A model generated the notes under the pieces. The model did not search any database. It saw nothing but the letters and a program-made list of their open reading frames with translations, and had not been told where the DNA came from. Source: a virus. From it: a stretch of 25,799 bases of DNA. The translations under genes and the position numbers were made by a program. The stretch spans positions 1-25,799 of the IMG/VR virus record IMGVR_UViG_3300010389_000115. One strand, written 5' to 3'. Below are positions 7,767 to 16,000 of the stretch, one piece after another (the stretch's first letter is position 1; every line of letters starts with the position of its first letter).

Positions 7767-8218
7767 ACTACCAGGCTATCCGTGCCGTGTTTGAGTCTCC
7801 GCTTTTGAGTACTTTTGGTGCTCAAGTGCCCCCTATTCCTGTGTATTTTGACAACATTACTAATAGTAATTCTGACTCTGTAGATGAATATGTCACGGTA
7901 AACATCCAATTCGGCGTGACAAATGAGCCCACATTGACTACAAGCGTGGACCACGCCCGTGGAATCGTTGTAATACGTGTTTTTACGCCTAAAGGCAAAG
8001 GTCCTGGTCGTAACCAGCAGCTTGTTACTTTGGCAATAAACGCATTGGAAACAATTAACGCAACGCCAAAGCCCTCTACAGGCGTTTATGCCCGTACCGG
8101 AAGTATTGACGGGCCAAACTTCGGTGTCGGAACATCTGATCAAGAATCACGTCGTGCATTTACGCCATTTTTTGTAAGTCGCGTAGAAACTGATTTTCAA
8201 GCAACTGTGCTGACTTAG
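7763..8218 (+). CDS. Tail terminator protein (DUF4128-like)
   Basis: This encodes 151 residues, start in an ATGA overlap. The N-terminus has IRAVFESPLLSTFG and PIPVYFDN, then VDEYVTVNIQFG and a mid-section ARGIVVIRVFTPKGKGPGRN. A short helical start, a P-[IV]-x-[FY]-x-N motif, then a beta sheet ending in an R-V-E-x-x-F strand is typical of the tail terminator (lambda gpU-like) fold. It would cap the tube and join it to the neck. Position immediately before the major tail gene is the canonical one. Confidence 0.7.
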   Translation: MNYQAIRAVFESPLLSTFGAQVPPIPVYFDNITNSNSDSVDEYVTVNIQFGVTNEPTLTTSVDHARGIVVIRVFTPKGKGPGRNQQLVTLAINALETINATPKPSTGVYARTGSIDGPNFGVGTSDQESRRAFTPFFVSRVETDFQATVLT

Positions 8219-8231
8219 GTAATGCTTAGTT

Positions 8232-8267
8232 ACAGGCGCTAACCTGTATTAAGCCGGGCAGTGCCCG
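8232..8267 (+). other. Two hairpins in the major tail gene leader
   Basis: ACAGG (8232-8236) pairs with CCTGT (8243-8247), and CGGGC (8255-8259) pairs with GCCCG (8263-8267). There is no T run, so this is not an intrinsic terminator. TAACCT within the first loop resembles the TAnnCT boxes found before other genes. A role in mRNA stability or translation control is possible. Confidence 0.4.
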
Positions 8268-8294
8268 CCCAACAACGTTCATTTGGTACGCCCT

Positions 8295-9068
8295 ATGGCC
8301 ACCACCGTTCTGTCCGGCACGTCCGGCGCTCTCTACTACAAGCCCGCCGGCACGCTCGGCACCTTCGGCGAAAGCAACGTCTCCGTCGCTGACGACGAAA
8401 TTACTGTTGCTCCTTACCTGAACTTCAAAGTCGGCGATCCCGTCAAGTTCAGCGTGGTGAACAGCCAAACCGGCGGTTCCGGCACCGGCACCCTGCCTGC
8501 TGGCATCTCTGCTGGCACCACCTACTACGTGATTGCTTACACCGCTTCCACCGGTGTACTGCAAGTTTCCGCTACTGCTGGCGGCGCAAGCATCACTATC
8601 ACCGACGACGGTACTGCCGCTGCCCCTAACGAATTCCAAGTTGCGTACGCTGACTACGCTGTTGTCGGCCAAGTCCGCGACTGGAGCTTTGAGATCAGCC
8701 GCGCCGAGATTGACGTAACCACCATCGGTCAAACCCCTGGCCAGTACGTGCCTTTCCGCAGCTACATCAGCGGCTTTGGCGACGGCACCGGCACCGCAAC
8801 GGTCTACATGACCAACGAGGACGCCGCACTGTCCAATCGCATGATCGAGGACGTGCTCCAGCGCCAACAGACTGGCGCCGCCTTCAAGCTCTACACCGAC
8901 CGCGTGTTCAGCGGCGGCACTTTGAGCGAAAGCCTGAGCCGCTCGATCGCCTTTGATGCAGTGCTGACTTCGGCTAGCCTGAACATCAACCCCGACGACG
9001 CCCAATCGGTGACCGTCAACTTCCGCCCCGCCGGCACCCCTACCTTCGACTTCAGCACTTCCGCCTGA
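8295..9068 (+). CDS. Major tail (tube) protein with inserted domain
   Basis: This encodes 257 residues from ATG 8295; a TTG at 8283 is less likely. The core from about residue 122 onward (VVGQVRDWSFEISRAEIDVT, then FRSYISGFGDGTGTATVYM) is the tail-tube pattern: a beta strand with polar repeats, then D-x-T-[ST], then a strand building the tube wall. Residues about 27-119 form an extra beta domain with FKVGDPVKFSV and LPAGISAGTTYYVIAYTAST, likely exposed on the tail surface. Two further genes (16978 and 17403) encode related cores. The gene is followed by a terminator. G and C at third positions suggest high expression, as for the capsid gene. Confidence 0.8.
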   Translation: MATTVLSGTSGALYYKPAGTLGTFGESNVSVADDEITVAPYLNFKVGDPVKFSVVNSQTGGSGTGTLPAGISAGTTYYVIAYTASTGVLQVSATAGGASITITDDGTAAAPNEFQVAYADYAVVGQVRDWSFEISRAEIDVTTIGQTPGQYVPFRSYISGFGDGTGTATVYMTNEDAALSNRMIEDVLQRQQTGAAFKLYTDRVFSGGTLSESLSRSIAFDAVLTSASLNINPDDAQSVTVNFRPAGTPTFDFSTSA

Positions 9069-9094
9069 TAGTCTGCCAGTGCAGTAGGTTCAGC

Positions 9095-9122
9095 AACCCC
9101 GGCCTAACCGCCGGGGTTTTTT
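9095..9122 (+). terminator. Intrinsic terminator after the major tail gene
   Basis: AACCCCGGC (9095-9103) pairs perfectly with GCCGGGGTT (9110-9118) around CTAACC, followed by TTTTTT ending at 9122. Starts 26 bases after the stop codon. Confidence 0.92.
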
Positions 9123-9135
9123 ATTTCTACTCCGC

Positions 9136-9141
9136 TACACT
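9136..9141 (+). promoter_or_regulatory. TACACT box before the chaperone gene
   Basis: TACACT within TCCGCTACACTAATCCC, 14 bases after the terminator and ending 23 bases before ATG 9165. Resembles a -10 hexamer. No Shine-Dalgarno is present between it and the start. Confidence 0.45.
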
Positions 9142-9164
9142 AATCCCATACCCAACGAACTGGT

Positions 9165-9506
9165 ATGCCCGTTCCTGTACGCGCGATCGACCGCCTCCGC
9201 AAGGCCGCCAACCTGGAGCCAGTCAAGAAAAAAGTAGAGCTGTCCGACGGCAGCACATTTGAAATGTGGGTAGCACCACTGACAATGGCCGAGCGTGAAC
9301 GCGCCCAAAAACAAGCCAAGTCCGACGATGCAAACGCTTTTGCACTCCAGCTGCTGATCGCCAAAGCCCTTGACGAATCCGGCGCCAAGCTGTTCAGCGT
9401 TGGCGAGGTGGATGTGCTGAAGAACGAAGTAAAGGACAAGGACTTGCAGGCATTGATGCTGGCAATCCTGACCGACGACGCCGAGCCCATCGACCCAAAA
9501 TCCTAA
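9165..9506 (+). CDS. Tail assembly chaperone, short form (gpG-like)
   Basis: This encodes 113 residues. The sequence has basic and helical segments (AIDRLRKAANLEPVKKKVEL, then MTMAERERAQ-like LTMAERERAQKQAKSDDANA), an acidic stretch and the end AILTDDAEPIDPKS. The gene lies between the major tail protein and tape measure, the fixed position of tail assembly chaperones that wrap the tape measure before tube polymerisation. Three codons before its stop is the heptamer C CCA AAA, at which ribosomes can slip back to make the long form. No Shine-Dalgarno is visible. Confidence 0.85.
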   Translation: MPVPVRAIDRLRKAANLEPVKKKVELSDGSTFEMWVAPLTMAERERAQKQAKSDDANAFALQLLIAKALDESGAKLFSVGEVDVLKNEVKDKDLQALMLAILTDDAEPIDPKS

Positions 9507-9691
9507 GCGCCGAACTCCGCAAGGACAACTGGCTCATGCTCCAGTTTGGCGTCGCCAAGGAGCTGGGTCTAACCCTTACCGAAGTTCGGACAACAATGAC
9601 CGCCGAGGAGTTGCTCGGCTGGAGCGCCTACTTCCAGATCCTTAACGAGGACCAGCAGAAGGAACTGGAAAAAGCCAAACGCCGCCGCTAG
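9165..9691 (+). CDS. Tail assembly chaperone, -1 frameshift form (gpGT-like)
   Basis: The first 112 codons are shared with the short form. A -1 shift at C CCA AAA (9494-9500) continues in the frame from 9500 and adds 63 residues, starting ILSAELRKDNWLMLQFGVAK and ending KRRR before TAG 9689-9691, total 175 residues. The extension contains MTAEELLGWSAYFQI, the sort of sequence found in the T part of siphovirus GT proteins. The extension frame has coding-like composition and no start codon at its beginning. In lambda the GT form binds the tape measure and recruits the tube protein. The stop codon falls inside the following terminator hairpin. Confidence 0.85.
9494..9500 (+). other. Programmed -1 frameshift heptamer CCCAAAA
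   Basis: This fits X XXY YYZ in the reading frame: C from GAC, then CCA and AAA. The zero-frame stop TAA follows at 9504-9506. This placement and the downstream open frame match the frameshift sites of phage tail chaperone genes. Confidence 0.85.
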
Positions 9692-9706
9692 CCTGGCGGC
9701 TTTTTT
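9681..9706 (+). terminator. Intrinsic terminator after the chaperone gene
   Basis: GCCGCC (9681-9686) pairs with GGCGGC (9695-9700), followed by six T residues to 9706. The stop codon of the frameshift product lies in the loop region, so the end of the gene and the terminator overlap. Confidence 0.8.
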
Positions 9707-9712
9707 ACGCCG

Positions 9713-9718
9713 TAAACT
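9713..9718 (+). promoter_or_regulatory. TAAACT box before the tape measure gene
   Basis: TAAACT in GCCGTAAACTGAAGTACC, seven bases after the terminator T run and ending 26 bases before GTG 9745. Same pattern as the box at 3855. No Shine-Dalgarno follows it. Confidence 0.45.
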
Positions 9719-9744
9719 GAAGTACCAGAGTGTGACGTAACGCC

Positions 9745-12285
9745 GTGGCCGCCTACAGAGCTGACATTGAAATCGGCGTTCGCGGCGTACGGTACTTAGA
9801 CGAACTGCAAAATAAACTGACTCAAGTATCAAAAACTATTGACCAAGTAAATAAACAAAATGTCGTAATACGCAGAACAATAGCGGGGGCAGCTTCAGCA
9901 GTTCCGATGGGACCAGGCGGAAGCGGTGTAACAGGCGCTAGCGCCCAAGCTGCGGCACTATCGGTCGAACGCCGCGTAAGCGAAATGCGCAGAGCTGAAG
10001 CGCAAGCGTCACTTAAATCGGTAAAAGACAGAGCTATCGCTGAAAATTACATAAGCGGAGTTATAAATAGAAGACTTCAAGCTAAGCAACAAGAGCTTGC
10101 AGTAGAACAGAAAATAACATCTGAACAGCAAAAACAAGTTGCCGCATCTGCGCGACAACGTGCGTCTAATGTTGTTCTCGGCGCAGGTTTCCCGCTTTTG
10201 TTTGGCGGTGGCCCTGGTGCTGTTTTAGGTGGTGCTGCAGGTGGTTTAGTCGGAGGACCCGGAGCGTTTGCCGCTCAAATTGGACTCAGTGCAATCGGAC
10301 AACAGCTGGATATGTTTGCCGCTAGTGCGGCAAAGGTTGGTACAGCACTCAGTCCACTAACGGCCGATGTTGACGCTGTAGTTCAAGCTTTAGGTGTAAC
10401 TGGTACAGCTACAGCTAATTACATTGCAGAACTACAAAAACTCGAACGGCAAGACGAAGCTTTAGCAATAGCGACAGAAGAAATGGCTCGCCTCGTTGGA
10501 GACAAAGGTGTACAAGCTTTACGTAGTTTTGGCGAGGCTGCCACAGAACTAAGTAATGAATGGGCAAGGGCCATGACGCAAATGCAAGCTGCGCTAGCCG
10601 GCTTGCTCGCTGGCCCGCTTCGTGCAGTCGTTAACCAACTCGAAAGCGCCAATTTATTTAGGCAAGCGCAAGCATCTAGCGACCCACGCATACAACAACT
10701 TATCCAGCTGCGTAACCGCCCTGGAATACTGGGTGGTACAGGAGACCGCAGCGTTAATGACATAACCCGAGAGATTATTGAGCTACAACGTAAGGCGAAT
10801 GCTGAAGCTCAAAAACGCGAGCAGATCGAAAATACAACAGCGGGAACATTAACACAACAAAAGCGCGTACTAGAAGCGCAACTAGAACTTGCTTACACAG
10901 ACGGCGATTTAACTAACGATAAAGTGTTCAAGCTATCTCAAATACTTATAGACAAAGAATTTGAGGTAAAGCTTCAACAAGCTATAAACGACAAAACAGA
11001 TGTGGAACTCGTACAACTTGATCGTAAAGTAAAACTTCAACAACTAGCTGCACGACGTGATCAAGCTGTAGCAGCTGCGGCAGCTAAGACCGCTAGCGAA
11101 CTGGAGCGCCAGCGTAAAGAGATGGAACGCATGGCAGAGCTGCGGCGTAAGCAGCTAGATGATGCCCAGCGCAATTTCGTTCTTGCAGAAGCAGAAATTG
11201 ATATTGCTACATCCAATACAAAAGAAAGTAAATTACAAGCTGAGTACGACAAAGTACGTGTAGAACGCATGTTTACCTTTACCGATCTACTTAAAAAAGC
11301 TTTAAGTGAAGAAGAACGTGAATTTGTTATACAAACTCAGTATCTACAGGCTTTATTAAATACAATTAAGAACGAAGAAGCGCTACTAGACCTTAAAAAA
11401 CAGCAGACAGCCGAACTGTACGCACAGTTGGACGCAGCAGGAATTTTAGACGAACAAACACAGAAACGTTTACGTCGCGGTATAAGCCCTGATGGCGGTG
11501 CGGACCAGCGCATCGGTGTACTCGGCTTTACTTCGGGCATCGACTTAGATCCAAACAATAAGGCCACCCAAAAAATGAATGAAATGAAGCAACGTCTTGA
11601 AGAATTAAGGGACCCAATCAATATGGCCGCCCAAGGTGCTATAGGTATTGGTAACGCCTTTAACACAGCATTCCAGGGAATAATTACCGGTACTCAATCT
11701 ACACAAGAAGCACTTAGTAATTTCTTTAAGGGTGTTGGCGATGCTTTCGTGAGTATGGCCACCGAAATTATTGCTCAAATGGTCGTAATGTTTGCCTTCA
11801 AGCAATTACTAGGGCTTTTTGGTGGCGGAGGCGGCGTATTCAGTGGCGCTGGTCCGGTTCAGATGCCAAGCGGTCCTGGTTTTGCCGCTGGCTTTAGCTT
11901 GCCCAAGCTTTACGCCGAAGGAGGTTTTGTCACCGGACCGACCAACGCAATCATCGGCGAAGGTGGTGAACCGGAATACGTCATCCCGCAATCCAAAATG
12001 TCTGCCGCCATGTCTCGCTATTCGCGTGGCGCCCGTGGCGAATCGGTCATTCCTACAAGTAGCGCTGGATCTGAACCAATGGAAGGCGCAGCTCAAACAA
12101 CTGCATCGGGCGCAATTGATGTTCGCTATACGGTGGAACGCATCAACAGCGTGGACTACGTTACAAACGAGCAATTTCGTGAAGGTTTACAGAAGGCCGC
12201 TCAACAAGGCGCCCGCCAAGGCGAGCAAAACACTTTACGCCGCCTACAGAATGCACCTAGCATCCGCAGGAGGGTTGGAATCTGA
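9745..12285 (+). CDS. Tape measure protein
   Basis: This encodes 846 residues from GTG 9745. It has long helical, Gln, Ala and charged stretches, as expected of the protein that fills the tail lumen and sets tail length. Residues 143-180 are hydrophobic and glycine-rich (GAGFPLLFGGGPGAVLGGAA), and about 672-697 hold another hydrophobic stretch ending in GLFGGGGG, both possible membrane-insertion segments for DNA delivery. Near residue 725 is FVTGPTNAIIGEGGEPEYVI, a signature of tape measure C-termini. By the usual 0.15 nm per residue the tail would be about 125 nm. Codon use is more A/T-rich than in the capsid genes. Its TGA overlaps the ATG of the next gene. Confidence 0.9.
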   Translation: MAAYRADIEIGVRGVRYLDELQNKLTQVSKTIDQVNKQNVVIRRTIAGAASAVPMGPGGSGVTGASAQAAALSVERRVSEMRRAEAQASLKSVKDRAIAENYISGVINRRLQAKQQELAVEQKITSEQQKQVAASARQRASNVVLGAGFPLLFGGGPGAVLGGAAGGLVGGPGAFAAQIGLSAIGQQLDMFAASAAKVGTALSPLTADVDAVVQALGVTGTATANYIAELQKLERQDEALAIATEEMARLVGDKGVQALRSFGEAATELSNEWARAMTQMQAALAGLLAGPLRAVVNQLESANLFRQAQASSDPRIQQLIQLRNRPGILGGTGDRSVNDITREIIELQRKANAEAQKREQIENTTAGTLTQQKRVLEAQLELAYTDGDLTNDKVFKLSQILIDKEFEVKLQQAINDKTDVELVQLDRKVKLQQLAARRDQAVAAAAAKTASELERQRKEMERMAELRRKQLDDAQRNFVLAEAEIDIATSNTKESKLQAEYDKVRVERMFTFTDLLKKALSEEEREFVIQTQYLQALLNTIKNEEALLDLKKQQTAELYAQLDAAGILDEQTQKRLRRGISPDGGADQRIGVLGFTSGIDLDPNNKATQKMNEMKQRLEELRDPINMAAQGAIGIGNAFNTAFQGIITGTQSTQEALSNFFKGVGDAFVSMATEIIAQMVVMFAFKQLLGLFGGGGGVFSGAGPVQMPSGPGFAAGFSLPKLYAEGGFVTGPTNAIIGEGGEPEYVIPQSKMSAAMSRYSRGARGESVIPTSSAGSEPMEGAAQTTASGAIDVRYTVERINSVDYVTNEQFREGLQKAAQQGARQGEQNTLRRLQNAPSIRRRVGI

Positions 12286-12695
12286 TGGAACTATTTATTG
12301 GCAACACCTTAAATTTAAACGGACAAAATTTTCAAAACTGGAGCTTACAAGAGGCTAATTTCTTGCCTTTTGGTTTTTCCGGTGCAGTAATCAACCGCAA
12401 TGGCGACAACGTAACTGCAGCACTTGTTTTTCCCAATACGTCAATATCTAGATCTTGGGCCAGTTCAGCCGTAACACTTCGATGGATAGCTTATGTGAGT
12501 GTGTATCAGCTAAACATAAACCGTTTAATGTATTCGTATGTGGGTCAAGTATCTGCTGCCAGCTGGGACACGCAAACTGTGCGCTTAGAGTTGAGCAGTG
12601 TTTTAGACGCAGTTGGTTCTGATATTCCGTTCCGCAGTTTGAGCGAAGATTTAGTTGGTCCTATTCCCACCAGTAGCAATGTCCGCGTGCTATGA
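12285..12695 (+). CDS. Minor tail protein at the distal tail
   Basis: This encodes 136 residues, starting in TGATGG at the tape measure stop. The sequence is beta-rich with VFPNTSISRSWASSAVTLRW in the middle and VRLELSSVLDAVGSDIPFRS towards the end. Placed between tape measure and an NlpC/P60-like gene, it takes the position of lambda gpM/gpL-type tail tip proteins that form the hub below the tape measure. I cannot assign a Pfam family with certainty. It overlaps the next gene by 17 bases. Confidence 0.6.
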   Translation: MELFIGNTLNLNGQNFQNWSLQEANFLPFGFSGAVINRNGDNVTAALVFPNTSISRSWASSAVTLRWIAYVSVYQLNINRLMYSYVGQVSAASWDTQTVRLELSSVLDAVGSDIPFRSLSEDLVGPIPTSSNVRVL

Positions 12696-13071
12696 CCTTA
12701 TTGGCAAACCGTTTGAGCTAGGTGCTGATGGATCAGCGGAGGCCATAGACTGCATCCATCTAGTTTATACAGTACTACACCGTTTAGGTATTGATACGCC
12801 TGAATTTAAGGATGATTGGTATAGTATGTCAACGCGGGTAGTTTTACGAGATCTTTTCCGCTGGGGCAGTAGAGTTGCGCCACCCTACTATGATGGGGAC
12901 GTGGTTTTGCTGCCACACACTACTTGGGCTTTTGGAGTGGTATGGGAGCAGGGCATCCTACACGTTGGAGCAGCAACGCAGACGGTAGCTTGGTGCCCGA
13001 CCAGCTTAATTACAAGCGGCCACTTCTTCCGTACGAAAAAGAGCTTATCGACATCCTCGGATGCACGGTAG
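12679..13071 (+). CDS. NlpC/P60-like tail tip hydrolase
   Basis: This encodes 130 residues from ATG 12679 (MSACYDLIGKPFELGADGSA). Cys25 in AIDCIHLVYTVLHRLGI matches the catalytic Cys-helix of the NlpC/P60 fold. YYDGDVVLLP and FGVVWEQGILHVGAA follow, with His95 as candidate second catalytic residue. The usual D-C-x-x-L-V is present, with Ile-His in the middle. Such proteins (lambda gpK-like) sit in the tail tip and cut peptidoglycan cross-links during entry. The last 43 codons overlap the start of the next gene in another frame, so the C-terminal 20 or so residues may be dictated by overprinting. Confidence 0.7.
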   Translation: MSACYDLIGKPFELGADGSAEAIDCIHLVYTVLHRLGIDTPEFKDDWYSMSTRVVLRDLFRWGSRVAPPYYDGDVVLLPHTTWAFGVVWEQGILHVGAATQTVAWCPTSLITSGHFFRTKKSLSTSSDAR

Positions 13072-16000
13072 AAGAGTATCAAAATTTTGTTGACGAAACC
13101 GTTAAAAGGGCTCAAACACGTCCAGCAGAGTATTCGCATATTCCAGATATTCAAGACGCCCCCGTCGTTGTGCCGATTCTTGTTAGTTTGGCGGTCGGTG
13201 TAGTTACGACGGCTGTTAGTTATTTATTGACCCCAAAACCGCGTATGCCCTCCATGCCCAAAATGGCGGGGCAAGCAACACCACGAGAGCAATCTGGAAC
13301 CGGCGGCGAAATTTCACTCGCTAGTCGCAGCGGCAGTACACGATATGCACCGACAAGCGGTTTTGACTCATCTTCGGACCTTGCGCAATATGGTTCTTCA
13401 GTTCCGATTGTATGGACCCGTTACACGGGATCTACAGGCGGTGTTTTGGTCAGCCCAAAACTCGTATGGTCTCGGCTACTTAGTCTTGGTTCGCAACAAA
13501 GCATTAAGGCATTATATGTGGTCGGAGAAGCGGGAGTATCTGCTCCAGAGCTCCCAGGAATATATCTCGGCAATAACGGACTTGATGGTCCTACCCCATA
13601 CAACTACGCTTTTTGGTGGAATTCAAACACGAGGCCGACTCGAACCAATCTACTTTATGGGACACAAAAGGCTCCTCAAGCCGGCGATCCACAGCTAAGT
13701 GATTTTCTATTTAATACCCCATTGGGTAATGACGGCTTTTCTTCGTGTTTTACGCCAAGCACAAATACACAATTTGGTGTTTCTAGTGGCATCCCAAATG
13801 GCACACAATACCGAGTCAACTACAAAATCATATCCATACCAAAAGCCACCGAGGAGAAAAATTATCTGCGAAGAGAGCTGCTAAAAGTTGCTGGACCAAC
13901 GTACGCAAGCGACGGTACTGTTCAATACCGTATGGGTGGGACTGGTTTTGGTTATTTTCGGCGGCAAGGAATTATTGGACATAGTGTAAAAGGTGAGATA
14001 ACAGTCGGTGTAGGTACCGTAATTAACTTCGCTTTATACAATAATCAGCAAAGAGACAATTACTGGGGCGGTAGTGTAGGCGGCGACCTTACTGACGTAA
14101 ATAGTGCGTTGGATAGCGAATGTGAAGCGGCAGATTCAATTTTGCAGTTAGGCGAAGAAATAATGATCAACGGCTCTGTCTGGCGCGTCATTAACAGGCA
14201 GTATCCAGCATGGGATTTATCTGTAAATCAAGTCATTACTCTTATTTGTATTGATGTGCCTTTTTCCAACAAGGTAGGCGTTTTACCCGAAGCTGTTATT
14301 GGTACAGATGCAGGAAATATAGATCGTTTAATGCCGGCAGATAAACACGCAGGATCCGTGTATTTCAACCTTGTCAGATCTGTATCGGCAACCGTACGCA
14401 ATACTCGCCCATGCCGTGTTACGGAAATTGGTATTCGTAGCCAAGTATGGGGAAGGTTTAACGGGCTATGCAATTTTAACAGCTTGTTAGATGGAGCCCA
14501 AGTGTTGGATTTGAATAAACAAAATGTAACGGTAGAGTCTGGCTATATGCAGGAGTATTTTACAAGAACTTCTGCTTTTACTATTCTGTTTAGACCTGTA
14601 GGTTCATACACTTGGACGCAGTGCGGACGGATTTTTTGTGTTAGAGGGGCAACCCCTGTCGATCAATTCCACACTATCAGCATTACACATAACGGCGAAG
14701 TCGCGATGGAGTACAAAATCCATCCGATTACCGCAACCTATCTCGTAACACTGCCCGAAAATACGGTCCTTTATTGGCTCAAAAAGACCGGCACTGGTAC
14801 GGCTTTTAACGTTGGCGGCCTTGAGTTTAGGGCTGAGGGCACAGGAATTACAAGAAAGGATGCCGGCTTTTTGCCACAAATGATCGCAAAACCTGCCGAG
14901 GAAGGCGGAGGTGGCGGAGGTGGTGGCGGCTTTACTACGGCACCGGCGTCACTGGATTTTCTAGGCGGAATTGATGGCTATTCAGGTGAAATACAGTTAT
15001 GGGCTCACCACGTATATGGCGAAGCAGACACAAAGAGTGTCGGCCAAAATGTTGCCACTAACTTTACTTTTTCAAAACCTAGTCCGGATTTGCGCTCCAT
15101 AACTTTGCGCATTGAATCCACCGTTAAATACGACAATGTAAGCAATTCAAACTATTACGACCCGGCTCTTCGCGCTACAATTATCGACTATTCACAGGGA
15201 GGGGATAGGCCGTGGAGCATCGATAATATCGTTGAATACAGCTTTGTGACCACAAGAGTATGGAGATTTACAAACAAGATATTTCCGAAGGGCCAAGGCG
15301 GCACGCTGCACTGGCGCATTTCAGGTGTCACATTCAATGCCACAACCGCATCTACTACTAGCAATCTTGCTTTAGGGCCAAATGATCGTGTGTTCGAGCA
15401 GAACACGGGTATCGCGGAAATTAGCCATTATGGGGGCCTTATTACCCGCAGCTGCGACTCCGGTCCAGAGCACTCGGTGGTATTTGTAAATGAAATGCTT
15501 GATTACGGTGAAAATCCACCGTCTTTCAGCGACTTGACCATGGCTGCAATCAGCTTGCGGTCTGGGAGAAACGTAACCGCCTTAAATCAGCCTCATTTTT
15601 GGATCAAATCAGGCATTAATAACAGCAACAGTTTTCCTCATTTAGTGCGCTATTTACTGGAGCGTGTAAGCGGAGTAGCTAATTCACTTATCGACTACCC
15701 GTCAATAGAAACTGCCCATAATTTTACCCAAAGCCGAGGGTTATTTTTTGATGGCGCCATTGTGGACAAGACAAACCTCCGTTCTTATATAGCCAGCATG
15801 GCTGCATACTTCATGCTGAATTTTGTAATAGCTAACGGCAAATTTTCTTTAATGCCCGCTATACCGTCTGGTCCCAGTGTGCCAATCACCCAGATCTTCA
15901 CTGCCGGAAACATTATCGATGACAGCTTCACTGTTGAATACTTATCTGCCGACGAGCGCAGGGATTTTCAAGCTGTAGTTCTGTATAGGACTAGCAAGGT

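Noticed and set aside
8226-9005. 259-codon minus-strand frame over the major tail gene
   Set aside because: Same cause: antisense shadow of a GC-rich, highly expressed gene, with Ala/Gly/Val-rich translation and no domain.
11819-12358. 179-codon plus-strand frame inside the tape measure gene
   Set aside because: It overlaps the well-supported C-terminus of the tape measure protein and the next gene; no recognisable features.
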